From contig NZ_JAUYNV010000032.1 in NCBI RefSeq assembly GCF_030698125.1, forward strand, positions 80,050 to 144,049: a DNA stretch of 64,000 bases, written 5' to 3'. Every line of letters starts with the position of its first letter. Within the stretch, counting starts at the first letter, position 1. Below, piece after piece: positions 11,149-20,127 of this stretch. Source of the stretch: Methyloversatilis sp. Lineage in GTDB: Bacteria; Pseudomonadota; Gammaproteobacteria; Burkholderiales; Rhodocyclaceae. The position numbers were made by a program, and so were the translations under genes. The notes under the pieces were generated by a model, which did no database searches, had not been told where the DNA came from, and saw only the letters and a list, made by a program, of their open reading frames with translations.

Positions 11149-12572
11149 ACCCGCTGCTTCTCCGTCCTTCTCCCGTCGTATGCGCACTCCTGCTGGCATT
11201 GTTTGCCGCAGGCTGCACCTCGATCGGCCCCGATCACCAGCGACCGGCCTTCGACATGCCCGCCGATTTCCGTGCCGCCGAAGGCTGGAAGCCGGCCGAG
11301 CCGGCCGACCACCTGCCGCGCGGCGAATGGTGGCGCGCCTATGGCGATCCGGTACTCGATGATCTGATCGTACGGCTCGATGCGGCCAACCCCGACCTGC
11401 AGTCTGCGCTCGGCAGCTTCCGTCAGGCGCGCGCCGCCGCGCAGCTGGCTCGCGCCGGCTACACGCCCGAAATCGGACTGACAGCGGCGGCCCGGCGCAG
11501 CCGCGGTGCGGCGATCGAAGGCCGCTCGGCGAACCAGTCCAACACCACCCAGCTGGGGCTGGACGCCAGCTGGGAAGCGGATCTGTGGGGGCGCATCGGG
11601 CGTGAGGTCGAGGCGGCCGGTGCCGAACTCGATGGTAGCGCCGGTGATCTGGCGTCGGTGCGGCTGAGCCTGCACGCCGAACTGGTACAGAACTACTTCC
11701 AGCTGCGCGCGACCGACCATCAGCGCGACCTTTACCGGCGCACCGTCGCGTCCTTCGAGCGCGCGCTGGAACTGGCGCGCAACCGTGTCGCCGCCGGCGT
11801 GTCGACGCGCGGTGACGAGGTGCAGGCGCTGGCGCAGCTGCGCGCGGCCCAGGCGCAGGCAGTCGATCTCGATCTGACGCGGACCCAGTTGCAGAACGCC
11901 ATCGCGGTGCTGATCGGCGCGCCCCCATCCACCTTCGCACTGGAACTGGCCGACTGGCCCGCCGCACCCCCGGCCACGCCGGTCGGTCTGCCGTCGACAC
12001 TGCTCGAGCGGCGGCCCGACGTTGCCGCGGCGGAACGGCGCGTGGCCGCGGCCAACGCGCGCATCGGTGTGGCGCAGGCAGCGTGGTTTCCGTCGCTGAC
12101 GCTGAACGCCTCGACCGGCTATGCCGGCAACAACTTCGCGCAGTGGTTCTCGGCATCCAACCTGGTGTGGTCGTTCGGCCTGAGCGTGGCGCAGGCGGTG
12201 TACGACGGTGGCCGGCGCGATGCGCAGATCGAATCGGCGCGTGCGGCGCACGACATCACGGTCGCCCAGTACCGGCAGATCGTGCTGGGTGCACTACAGG
12301 AGGTGGAAGACAACCTGAGTGAGCTGCGCCTGCTGGAAGACGAAGCAGCCTTGCGCGCGCAGGCGCTCGAAGCGTCGCGCGAGGCGGAAACGCTGGCACT
12401 CAACCGCTATCGCGCGGGCATCGCCAACTACACCGAAGTGATCACTGCGCAGACCACGGCGCTCGACAATGAACGCAGCCTCGCCCAGCTGCGCGGCCGG
12501 CAGTTCTCGGCCAGCGCGCTGTTGAACAAGGCGGTCGGCGGCGGCTGGCAGGGGCTGGCGGCAGCACCCTGA
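11145..12572 (+). CDS. Outer-membrane efflux lipoprotein, NodT/OprM family
   Basis: 475 residues. The ATG overlaps the mdtC stop (ATGA). The signal sequence ends in LFAAGC, a lipobox, so the protein should be a lipidated outer-membrane channel. Two repeated OMF halves follow: the first contains PDLQSALGSFRQARAAAQLARAGYTPEIGL, the second RIGVAQAAWFPSLTLNAS and a final coiled coil. The motif LLERRPDVAAAERRVAAANARIG is typical of OprM/OpmB/NodT proteins. It completes the efflux complex, as opmB does for muxABC. A gap of about 170 bp separates it from the unrelated defence-like genes. Confidence 0.9.
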   Translation: MNPLLLRPSPVVCALLLALFAAGCTSIGPDHQRPAFDMPADFRAAEGWKPAEPADHLPRGEWWRAYGDPVLDDLIVRLDAANPDLQSALGSFRQARAAAQLARAGYTPEIGLTAAARRSRGAAIEGRSANQSNTTQLGLDASWEADLWGRIGREVEAAGAELDGSAGDLASVRLSLHAELVQNYFQLRATDHQRDLYRRTVASFERALELARNRVAAGVSTRGDEVQALAQLRAAQAQAVDLDLTRTQLQNAIAVLIGAPPSTFALELADWPAAPPATPVGLPSTLLERRPDVAAAERRVAAANARIGVAQAAWFPSLTLNASTGYAGNNFAQWFSASNLVWSFGLSVAQAVYDGGRRDAQIESARAAHDITVAQYRQIVLGALQEVEDNLSELRLLEDEAALRAQALEASREAETLALNRYRAGIANYTEVITAQTTALDNERSLAQLRGRQFSASALLNKAVGGGWQGLAAAP

Positions 12573-12742
12573 GCGCACCGGGAAAGTCCAATGTGGGATC
12601 GAGAGCTGCAGTGGCCCCGGTGAACGGGCTTGTGAACGCAGTTTGAGAAAGGCAGAATCAGCAGATCAACAACAAACTTGGAAACTGGTCAGCATCAATC
12701 GTGATCGATCTGAGCCGATTTCCCGAACGTGCCGAGGCACCC

Positions 12743-14122
12743 ATGCCCCACCTGGACATACAAAGCTTGAAGCTGCGCGACTACCGTTGCTTCGAGCAGA
12801 TCGATATCGATTTTCACCCCCAACTTACGGTGCTGGTGGCTGCGAACGGTGCGGGCAAGACCTCCATCCTGGATGCAATAGCGGTGGCTTTTGGCCCCTT
12901 CATAGGATCTTTCGATGAGGCGGTCGGAAAGCATTTTGAATCCACGGACATCCGCCAGCACCGGGTGCGGGAAACCCGTACCCATGAAATGGAATACGCG
13001 GTGAAAGGTGTGCGTCTCGAAGCGACTGGTTTTATCGCAGACAGCATTGAAGACAGCATTCTTGGCAACCATCCACCCACGGTGTGGCGGCGAAGCCTGT
13101 CCGGTCCCAGTAAAGCCAAGACCACCATCAAGGACGCCAAGCAACTGATCGATTATGGCAAGCGCCTGCAGGAGGCTGTGCGCACCCCCGGAAGCGATGT
13201 TCTGCTGCCGCTTGTCGCGTATTACGGCACCGGTCGCTTGTGGCAACAGAAGAAGCTCACGGAGAACAAGAAGCTGCAGCGTACGTCTCGCACCATCGGC
13301 TACGCGGATTGCCTGGATCCGGCCTCCAGCTACAAGTCCTTTGTTGCCTGGTTCAGATACTGGAACCTGAATTCAAAGGAGGCCCGGATCATGGCGCAGG
13401 AGACGGGGCGACCGTCGACAGGCACCGAGTTCGACGGGTACATCCAGTCGGTCGGCACAGCCGTGAATAACTGTCTTGAGCCCGTCGGCTGGAAGGATAT
13501 CGAGTACTCCATTTCTCGGGATACATTGGTTGCTCACCACGATCAGCATGGAGAACTGCCGGTCGAGCTGCTCAGCGACGGCATACGAAACATGATCGGC
13601 ATGGTGGCCGATATCGCTTTCAGGGCGACAAAACTCAATGGCCATCTGGGCGGTAGAGCGGCGCTGGAAACGCCGGGGGTGGTGCTGATCGACGAGGTGG
13701 ACATGCACCTGCATCCGGAGTGGCAGCAGGTCGTGCTGCAAAGCCTGATCAGGGCGTTTCCCGAAATGCAATTCATCGTCACCACCCACAGCCCGCAAGT
13801 GCTGAGTACCGTTCGGCGCGAGAACATCCGGGTGATCGGCCCGGATGCGGCCGGAAAGACGATTGCAGCAATGCCTATCGCCATGACCTATGGCGAACCA
13901 AGTGGTGATGTCATGCACAGCGTCATGCTGGTCGATCCTCAGCCGCCCGTAGCCGAGAAGGCAGATTTGCTGAGACTCACCGAGTGGGTGGATCAGGGCG
14001 GTTATGAAGAGCCACAAGCTGTCGATCTGATGAACCGACTCACTTCGGCCCTGGGCGAACGACATCCTCAATTACAACGCCTTCGCCGCAGCATTCAGCG
14101 GCAGGAAGCCCTGAAGCAGTGA
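12743..14122 (+). CDS. ptuA: Septu-like anti-phage ATPase PtuA (AAA/ABC-type, COG3950-like)
   Basis: 459 residues from the ATG at 12743, which has GAGG 7 bases upstream and begins just before the conserved IQSLKLRDYRCFEQ strand. A GTG at 12701 in frame is an alternative start. ATPase motifs in order: Walker A ANGAGKTS (near residue 36), a signature-like ELLSDGIRNMIGM, Walker B VVLIDEVDMHLHPEWQQ, and the switch histidine in FIVTTHSPQVLS. This is the SMC/OLD-like ATPase seen in type I Septu systems and in retron Eco7 modules, where it is paired with an HNH nuclease. The partner gene overlaps by 4 bp. GC content is visibly lower than in the efflux operon or the FecR gene, suggesting transfer. 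No reverse transcriptase or msr-msd-like RNA is visible, so I favour stand-alone Septu. Confidence 0.75.
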   Translation: MPHLDIQSLKLRDYRCFEQIDIDFHPQLTVLVAANGAGKTSILDAIAVAFGPFIGSFDEAVGKHFESTDIRQHRVRETRTHEMEYAVKGVRLEATGFIADSIEDSILGNHPPTVWRRSLSGPSKAKTTIKDAKQLIDYGKRLQEAVRTPGSDVLLPLVAYYGTGRLWQQKKLTENKKLQRTSRTIGYADCLDPASSYKSFVAWFRYWNLNSKEARIMAQETGRPSTGTEFDGYIQSVGTAVNNCLEPVGWKDIEYSISRDTLVAHHDQHGELPVELLSDGIRNMIGMVADIAFRATKLNGHLGGRAALETPGVVLIDEVDMHLHPEWQQVVLQSLIRAFPEMQFIVTTHSPQVLSTVRRENIRVIGPDAAGKTIAAMPIAMTYGEPSGDVMHSVMLVDPQPPVAEKADLLRLTEWVDQGGYEEPQAVDLMNRLTSALGERHPQLQRLRRSIQRQEALKQ

Positions 14123-14847
14123 GGGCAATAAGAAAGCTTGGCTCTGGTGGGTTTCATCTCACACAGGCACATACGCATCCCCCGGAAACATCGGAACAAG
14201 CGACGACCAGGTGGAATTCGTTTCGTCGGCACAAGGCGGCGGTCTTGCAGTGTCTGCTTGAAGAGCAGTTCCAGCTTTGCTGTTACAGCGAACTGCGTGC
14301 CGACGAGGAAGGTCTGGGGTATCACATCGAACATGTCGAGAACAAAAGCCAGAAACCATCTCGCACCTTCGACTACAGCAATCTGGCGGCTAGCGCGCTC
14401 GACAGTGCCAACGATCTGCATGACATGAGGTTTCAAGGGAAGGTTGTGTTTGGCGGGCATGCCTCAGATAAACAGACCGCATGCGACATGCAGCGCTTCG
14501 TCTCTCCGCATCGTCCGGACTGTCATCGATTTTTTGCCTACTTGTCGGATGGGCGCGTCGTTCCATCTACGGACCTCAATGCGGCGGAACAAGATCAGGC
14601 GCAGTACACCGTCGATCTGCTCAATCTCAACAGCCCTTTTCTTGTCACGCGGCGCCAGCAATGGTGGGACGAGCTGGATCGGCTGTATGAAGAGCATCGT
14701 CAAAAGCACTGGAGCCTCTCCGATTTGGCAGCTATCGATCTCGTTCCCGTAAACGGAAGGCTTAGCCTTTTCTTTTCTGTGACACGCCAGTTCTTCGGTC
14801 CGGTTGCTGAACAAACCTTGCGCGATTGCGCGTCCGCATTCCCTTAA
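14119..14847 (+). CDS. ptuB: Putative HNH-type endonuclease of Septu/retron type (PtuB-like, TIGR02646-like)
   Basis: 242 residues; the GTG start overlaps the ptuA stop (GTGA), so the two are coupled. The first third has the layout of retron/Septu HNH proteins: LCCYSE (residues 53-58), YHIEHVENKS with His69/His72, DYSNLAAS with Asn88, and GGHASDKQT with His114. Usual family members carry CxYC and Cys-rich zinc knuckles. Here CCYSE and GGHAS leave few cysteines, so zinc binding may be altered. In Septu, PtuA and PtuB together stop phage growth, and PtuB is thought to cut nucleic acid when released or activated. The C-terminal ~100 residues show no motif I recognise. Assignment rests on the pairing as much as on the weak HNH pattern. 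Confidence 0.65.
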   Translation: MRAIRKLGSGGFHLTQAHTHPPETSEQATTRWNSFRRHKAAVLQCLLEEQFQLCCYSELRADEEGLGYHIEHVENKSQKPSRTFDYSNLAASALDSANDLHDMRFQGKVVFGGHASDKQTACDMQRFVSPHRPDCHRFFAYLSDGRVVPSTDLNAAEQDQAQYTVDLLNLNSPFLVTRRQQWWDELDRLYEEHRQKHWSLSDLAAIDLVPVNGRLSLFFSVTRQFFGPVAEQTLRDCASAFP

Positions 14848-14958
14848 AAGACACAAGAGTCCCCGAAGACGGCTAGGCCGGACGACGGATGGCGAGTGCG
14901 CGTCGATGCGACTAGGATTCAGGCATATGTTCTTCGCCGCCGCGTGCCCGAGGGTCCG

Positions 14959-16599
14959 ATGTCCGTACGACTGCCGTCCGCTGGTTCCCTGTCCTGTGTG
15001 CTTGCCCTGTCACTGTTGTCGGCGCTGGCGGTTCCGGCGTCGTCCGCACAGGCGGCCGATTTCGCCTACATCGTTCGCGAGGGCGACAACCCGTGGAACC
15101 TCACCCAGCGCTATCTGAAGGATCTGTCCTACTGGCCGCGCATCCAGCGCTACAACCGGATCACCGAGCCGCGCCGCATGCAACCCGGCACCCGGCTGCT
15201 GATTCCCGAAGACTGGCTGAAACTGCGCACGCGCGAGGTGAAGCTCGACGCCGTGCAGGGCGATGTAGTCGTGATCGCCGCGGACGGGCGGCGCAGCGCA
15301 GCGGTGGCCGGCCAGTTGCTGGCCGTCGGCACGCGCGTGCTGACCGGCGAAGCAGGCAGTGCGGCGCTGGGGTTCAGCGACGGCAGCCGCGTACAGCTGC
15401 GTCCGGGCAGCGAACTGGGGGTGCGCCAGTCCGCCGATTTCGCGGCTGGCGCGGGTACCTGGGTGCGGCTCGACCTGCTGCGCGGCTCGCTGGAAAGTCT
15501 GGTGGTACCGCGCAGCGGCACGGCGAGCCGTTTCGAGATCGATACGCCGGCCGCGATCGCCGCCGTGCGCGGCACGCGTTTCCGTGTGCATGCCGGTGAT
15601 GCCGATACGCGCAATGAGGTCATCGAAGGCCGCGTCGCCTTCGGCAATGCGGCGGGCGAACAGCAGGTGGCCGCCGGGCAGGGTGCCTCGGCCATGCGCG
15701 GCACGCCCATTGCGCCACCGCGTGCATTGTTGCCCGCGCCCGCGGCGCAGACCCTGTTTTCCGACCGATTGCCGCTCAATCTGCCCTTTCCGGCGCTGGC
15801 CGACGCCACGGCCTACCGCGTGCAGGTTGCACCGGATGCCCGCTTCGACACCGTGCTGTCCGACCGTACCTCGTCACAGGCCGCCGTTGCAGTCGCCACG
15901 CTGCCCGATGGCGAGTACCGGGTCCGTGTGCGCGGCGTCGATGCGACCGGCCTCGAAGGCCGCGACGCGGAATGGCCGCTGACGCTTGACGCGCGACCGG
16001 AACCGCCGGTGCTGGTCAGCCCGGCGCCGAATGCCCGCATCAGCGACGACCGGCCGGCGATGAGCTGGAGCCGGTCGCGCGCAGACGAACGCTGGCGTCT
16101 GCAGGTGTCGGCGAGCGAAGGTTTCGACAGCCTGATCGTCGACCGCCGTGATCTCACCGAGCCGGCATATGCGTTCGAAGCCGCTCTGCCGCCCGGCAGC
16201 TACTTCTGGCGCGTGGCCAGCAGCAACCCCGACGAGGGGGCCGGGCCGTTCAGCGATCCGCAGCCGTTCCGGCGCCCAGAACCCGGTCCGGCGATGGAAG
16301 CACCGGAGGCGTCGCCCGACGGGCTGGCACTGCGTTGGCGCAGCTCGGGAGAGGGCGTCAGCTACCAGCTGCAGATCGCGACGGGCGATGACTTCGCGCA
16401 GCCGCTGGTCGATACCCGGCTCGACAGCGCCAGCTACCTGCTGCGCGATGCCGCGCCCGGACGCTACCTGCTGCGCGTGCGCAGCTTCGCCGCCGACGGT
16501 GTCGAAGGTGACTGGGCCCCGGTACAGGCCATCACCGTGCCCGAGCCGCCGCCGTCCTTTCAACCCTGGTGGCTGTTGCCGCTGCTTTTGTTGTTCTGA
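14959..16599 (+). CDS. Secreted LysM-FecR domain protein with fibronectin-like repeats
   Basis: 546 residues from the ATG at 14959, which has GAGGG 6 bases upstream. The frame is open further upstream, but that part is not signal-like. A Sec signal ends near SSAQAADFAY. A LysM-like domain follows (YIVREGDNPWNLTQRYL, RIQRYNRI, PGTRLLIPEDW). The FecR domain is at about 95-240 (VLTGEAGSAALGFSDGS, FEIDTPAAIAAVRGTRFRV). After it come about three Trp-containing fibronectin/Y-Y-Y-like beta repeats (YRVQVAPDARFD, WRLQVSASEGFD, YQLQIATGDDFA). The last residues (PWWLLPLLLLF) form a hydrophobic tail. It probably binds peptidoglycan and relays an envelope signal. The next gene, a CHASE2 cyclase, begins 91 bp downstream; FecR-CHASE2 pairs are recurrent, but the signal is unknown. 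Confidence 0.8.
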   Translation: MSVRLPSAGSLSCVLALSLLSALAVPASSAQAADFAYIVREGDNPWNLTQRYLKDLSYWPRIQRYNRITEPRRMQPGTRLLIPEDWLKLRTREVKLDAVQGDVVVIAADGRRSAAVAGQLLAVGTRVLTGEAGSAALGFSDGSRVQLRPGSELGVRQSADFAAGAGTWVRLDLLRGSLESLVVPRSGTASRFEIDTPAAIAAVRGTRFRVHAGDADTRNEVIEGRVAFGNAAGEQQVAAGQGASAMRGTPIAPPRALLPAPAAQTLFSDRLPLNLPFPALADATAYRVQVAPDARFDTVLSDRTSSQAAVAVATLPDGEYRVRVRGVDATGLEGRDAEWPLTLDARPEPPVLVSPAPNARISDDRPAMSWSRSRADERWRLQVSASEGFDSLIVDRRDLTEPAYAFEAALPPGSYFWRVASSNPDEGAGPFSDPQPFRRPEPGPAMEAPEASPDGLALRWRSSGEGVSYQLQIATGDDFAQPLVDTRLDSASYLLRDAAPGRYLLRVRSFAADGVEGDWAPVQAITVPEPPPSFQPWWLLPLLLLF

Positions 16600-16690
16600 C
16601 AGGAGCCTGCATGAAGGTCGTCGAGTCGATTGACTGCTGTGGCGGGTTGGCCGAAAGGTTTGCCGAAAGGGCTGCCAACGGGTCCGTCCG

Positions 16691-19600
16691 ATGAAAGCAG
16701 CGCAGCGCATCGCCGTCGCGTTGCTCGACCACAGTCGCTTGCCGTGGGTTGTCGCGATCGCCGTTCTGCTGGTACTGCATGCCCTGTCACCGCGCACGCT
16801 GGAACGGGCTGACCTGCTGGTACATGACCAGCTGGTGATGCAAGGCGTGACGGCCGACGCGCCGGCCAGCGCAGTCAGTGCGCCGCTGGTGATCGCGATC
16901 GACGAGGCCAGCCTGAAGGCGTTGGGTGCATGGCCCTGGTCGCGCTCGCGCCATGCCGAACTGATCGATGCACTGAACCGCGCCGGTGTCGCAGGCATCG
17001 GCTACCCGGTCATGTTTGCCGAACCGTCGTCGGACCCCGGCGAAGACGGTCGTCTGGCCGAAGCGATTGCACGCGCCGGCAATGTGGTACTGCCGGTTGC
17101 ACCGGTGGCGCGGCCAGGGGGCGGCATCGACACGCTGCAGCCACTGCCGGCGCTGGCCGCGGCTGCAGCGCGGCTCGGCCATGTCGACGTCGAACTCGAC
17201 GCTGATGCGCTGGCGCGTCGCCTGTTTCTGGAAGCCGGCGAACACCGTCCGCAGTGGCCGGCGTTTGCGTGGGCGCTGATGGACGTTTCGCAGCCGCCTC
17301 GCCCGCTGGCCGGTCTGGGCCGGCAGCATGATGGCGGGGCGACTGCTGCCGGCCGATGGGTGCGCGACCACGAAGTCATCGTGCTGCCGTCATCGCACGA
17401 CTGGCCGCTGCGTCACATTCCGGCGGTCGATCTGCTGGCGGGGCGCGTGCCGCCGGAGACCCTGCGCGGGCGCACCGTGCTGGTCGGCGTCACGGCGGCA
17501 GGGCTGGGCGTACCCCTGGCAACACCGATGTCCGGCCACGGCGCCCCGATGACATCGGTGGATTTCCATGCGCGTGGCTACATGGCACTGACCGATGGCG
17601 CGATCGTGACACCGCTGTCGCCGCGGTGGAGTCTGTTCGCAGGCCTGCTCCTGCTCGGCGCCGTCGCGTGGATCGGGCCGAAACGGCGCCTGCGCGATGT
17701 TGCACTGGTGGTCATGGCCGTGCTGCTGCCCTGGCTGGGCATGCTCGCGCTGCTCGACGGACTGTCCCGCTGGCTCGGGATGATCAGCGTGGCGATCGCC
17801 GTCACACTGGGTGCGCTCGGCTGGCTGGGCACCCAGTCCCTGCGTCTCGGATTGCGCCTCAACCGCGTCAACGCACGTGCTGACGCCACGCTGCAAGCCA
17901 TTTCAGATGCGGTGTTGCGGCTCGACATGCAGTTGAATGTCCGCTATCTGAACCGGCAGGCGCTGGTGCTGCTCGGGTCGACGCTTGATCACGTGCAGGG
18001 ACGTGCGCTCGGCGAACTGGTGGTACTCGGCCGCGACCTGCTGATCGAGACAACGGCGCTGGCCGAGCGCTGTCGCGATACTGCGCAACCGGTGACGCGG
18101 CCGGGGCACGTCAGCATGCCGGCAGGCCGTGACGGCCCGGCGCGTGCGCTGCGTCTGTCCGCCAGCCCGTTGTTCGATGCGTCGGGTCGCATCGAAGGCG
18201 TCGTGCTGGTGCTCAACGATGTCAGCGATACCGTGGACGCGGCCGAACGTCTGGCACATCAGGCGACGCACGACGCACTGACCGGCCTGCCGAACCGCCT
18301 GCTGTTGCGTGACCGGCTGCGCCAGGTGCTGGCGCAGCGCGACGCGGGCGTGGTGGCCGTGATGTTCGTCGACCTCGATCGCTTCAAGCGCATCAACGAC
18401 AGTCTTGGCCATCAGCAGGGCGACGCCGTGCTGACCACGCTGGCCAGCCGGCTGCGCGCGGTCTGCCGCGCCAGCGACACCGTGGCGCGCTGGGGCGGCG
18501 ACGAGTTCATGATCATCCTGCAGGGCCTGGGCGATCGCGAAGCCGTGTCGCGCGTGGCGGCCAAGGTGATGCATGCGGTCGGCCAGACGATCACGCTTGA
18601 TGGCGTCGATTTCCGCTTCTCGTGCAGCATCGGCGTGGCCATCGCGCACGAAGACAGCAGCGACCCGGACGTGCTGTTTGCCATGGCCGACACGGCGATG
18701 TATCGCAGCAAGTCGCAGGCCGGTGCGGCCATCCATTTCTATGCCCAGGACATGAGTGCCGGCACGCGCGACTGGATCGAACTCGAAGCGGATCTGCGCC
18801 GCGGGCTCGAACAGAATCGCTTCGAGGTGCATTACCAGCCACAGTACGAACTGGCCAGCGGTCGTCTGTCGGCGCTCGAGGCGCTGCTGCGCTTCCGGCG
18901 TGAAGGTGGCACAACGGGCGCAGCAGGCGAATTGCTGCAGCCGGTCGATTTCATCGCGGTCGCCGAGGAATCCGGCCTGATCGAGGAGATCGGTGAATGG
19001 GTACTGCAGGCGGTCACCCGGCAGATCGCCGAGTGGTCGCGTCAGGGGCTCAACGTCGTTCCGGTCGCCGTGAATGTGTCGGCGCGCCAGTGCCTCGGGC
19101 GTTCGCTGGTGCGTCGCGTGTCGCACGCGCTGACACGTTCCGGCATCGAACCGTCGCTGCTTCGACTGGAGCTGACTGAAACCACCGCGATGAGCGATGT
19201 CGATCACGTTGCGGCGCTGCTGGCCGACATCCACGCACTCGGCGTGTCGCTGTCGGTGGACGACTTCGGCACCGGTTATTCGTCGTTGTCCTATCTGAAG
19301 CGCTTTCCGATCGACGAACTGAAGGTGGATCGCTCCTTTGTGCGCGATCTGGTGCGTGACGCCGACGACGAAGCCATCGTGCGCGCGACGATCGCGCTGG
19401 CACATGGTCTGGGCATGCGGGTCGTGGCGGAAGGCGTTGAAACCGAAGAGCAGCTTTCGCGGCTGTCGGCGCAGGGCTGCGATGTCGTCCAGGGCTATCT
19501 GTTCGCGCGTCCGCTCAGTGCGGCCGACCTGCTGGCCAATAACATCCTGGGTAGCAAGCAGCGCAGCGAACCGCGCGCACTGAGACTGATCAAGTCTTGA
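16691..19600 (+). CDS. CHASE2-PAS-GGDEF-EAL c-di-GMP turnover protein
   Basis: 969 residues. TM1 (WVVAIAVLLVLHAL) is followed by a periplasmic CHASE2 domain (about 30-310: IDEASLKALGAWPWSRSRHAELID, LRGRTVLVGVTAAGLG). Three TM helices lie at about 315-390, then a PAS domain (400-500). The GGDEF domain has an intact RWGGDEF near 600, with RASD five residues before it as a product-inhibition I-site. The EAL domain has ALEALLRF, ELTET and DDFGTGYSSLSYLK, all the usual metal and catalytic residues. Both synthesis and breakdown of c-di-GMP therefore look possible. The preceding LysM-FecR protein is the likely sensory partner in the periplasm. No downstream effector is adjacent. Confidence 0.9.
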   Translation: MKAAQRIAVALLDHSRLPWVVAIAVLLVLHALSPRTLERADLLVHDQLVMQGVTADAPASAVSAPLVIAIDEASLKALGAWPWSRSRHAELIDALNRAGVAGIGYPVMFAEPSSDPGEDGRLAEAIARAGNVVLPVAPVARPGGGIDTLQPLPALAAAAARLGHVDVELDADALARRLFLEAGEHRPQWPAFAWALMDVSQPPRPLAGLGRQHDGGATAAGRWVRDHEVIVLPSSHDWPLRHIPAVDLLAGRVPPETLRGRTVLVGVTAAGLGVPLATPMSGHGAPMTSVDFHARGYMALTDGAIVTPLSPRWSLFAGLLLLGAVAWIGPKRRLRDVALVVMAVLLPWLGMLALLDGLSRWLGMISVAIAVTLGALGWLGTQSLRLGLRLNRVNARADATLQAISDAVLRLDMQLNVRYLNRQALVLLGSTLDHVQGRALGELVVLGRDLLIETTALAERCRDTAQPVTRPGHVSMPAGRDGPARALRLSASPLFDASGRIEGVVLVLNDVSDTVDAAERLAHQATHDALTGLPNRLLLRDRLRQVLAQRDAGVVAVMFVDLDRFKRINDSLGHQQGDAVLTTLASRLRAVCRASDTVARWGGDEFMIILQGLGDREAVSRVAAKVMHAVGQTITLDGVDFRFSCSIGVAIAHEDSSDPDVLFAMADTAMYRSKSQAGAAIHFYAQDMSAGTRDWIELEADLRRGLEQNRFEVHYQPQYELASGRLSALEALLRFRREGGTTGAAGELLQPVDFIAVAEESGLIEEIGEWVLQAVTRQIAEWSRQGLNVVPVAVNVSARQCLGRSLVRRVSHALTRSGIEPSLLRLELTETTAMSDVDHVAALLADIHALGVSLSVDDFGTGYSSLSYLKRFPIDELKVDRSFVRDLVRDADDEAIVRATIALAHGLGMRVVAEGVETEEQLSRLSAQGCDVVQGYLFARPLSAADLLANNILGSKQRSEPRALRLIKS

Positions 19601-19644
19601 ACCGGGCGGAGAAGGGGCAGTGAAGTGACAGCATCAAAAAGTGA

Positions 19645-19672
19645 TTGACATCCGGACCGGAAGGGGTAATCT
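19645..19672 (+). promoter_or_regulatory. Sigma-70-type promoter of the phasin gene
   Basis: TTGACA at 19645-19650 and TAATCT at 19667-19672, separated by 16 bp. Transcription would begin near 19679, about 36 bp before the phasin ATG. Confidence 0.7.
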
Positions 19673-19680
19673 ACGTTCAT

Positions 19681-19695
19681 TGTTGCACTGCAACA
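19681..19695. promoter_or_regulatory. Perfect palindrome at the phasin transcription start (candidate PhaR operator)
   Basis: TGTTGCACTGCAACA is a perfect 7-1-7 inverted repeat placed just after the predicted start site, where a bound repressor would block RNA polymerase. PhaR repressors of PHA-producing bacteria bind TGC-rich palindromes upstream of phasin genes. Assignment to PhaR is inference; the palindrome is direct observation. Confidence 0.55.
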
Positions 19696-19714
19696 TAACC
19701 AAAGGAGACACACC

Positions 19715-20020
19715 ATGACGACAAAACCCGATTTTCAGAAGCCGATGGAAGCCGTTCAGACATTGATGGCAATCCAGGCGCAGACCATTGCGAAGTCGAT
19801 CGAGCTGCAGAAGAAATCCGGCGAAGAACTGATGGCTTTCTTCCAGTCCGAAGCGCAGAAGGCCGCCAGCCTGAAGACGCCGGAAGAGCTGATCCGCTTC
19901 AACGTGGAAGCCAACACCGCGCTGTTCAAGCTGCTGCAGGCGCAGGGCCAGACTTTCACCGCGTTCGCGACCGAAGCCGGTCAGGCCGCAATGGCATCGT
20001 TCAAGGGCTTGGGCAAGTAA
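19715..20020 (+). CDS. Small phasin family protein (PHA granule surface)
   Basis: 101 residues, shorter than classical PhaP (about 180-190) but with the phasin composition: amphipathic, no cysteine, with repeats of Gln, Lys, Glu and Ala (MAIQAQTIAKSIELQKKSGEELMAFFQSEAQKAASLKTPEEL). It should coat PHA inclusions and limit coalescence. AAAGGAGA lies 9 bases before the ATG, an excellent ribosome site. It has its own strong promoter and operator and ends at a long bidirectional terminator, so it is a single-gene unit. The convergent neighbour is another phasin-like protein, which supports the assignment. Confidence 0.8.
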   Translation: MTTKPDFQKPMEAVQTLMAIQAQTIAKSIELQKKSGEELMAFFQSEAQKAASLKTPEELIRFNVEANTALFKLLQAQGQTFTAFATEAGQAAMASFKGLGK

Positions 20021-20055
20021 TTCTGCCGGACCGGTTTTCCGGTCAACAGCCTTGA

Positions 20056-20103
20056 AAAGCAAAACGACCCGGGTGGCTCAGGCCACCCGGGTCGTTTTGC
20101 TTT
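20056..20103. terminator. Bidirectional rho-independent terminator
   Basis: A perfect 22-bp stem (20056-20077 with 20082-20103) and a 4-base loop TCAG. A-rich and T-rich ends flank it, so it can act in both directions. It lies between the two convergent phasin genes. Confidence 0.92.
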
Positions 20104-20127
20104 CGGCTGGCGTTGCGGCAGTGCCGA

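Noticed and set aside
12573..12742. Possible retron non-coding RNA upstream of the PtuA-like gene
   Set aside because: No reverse transcriptase is nearby and no paired a1/a2 repeats or stable msr-msd fold could be recognised.
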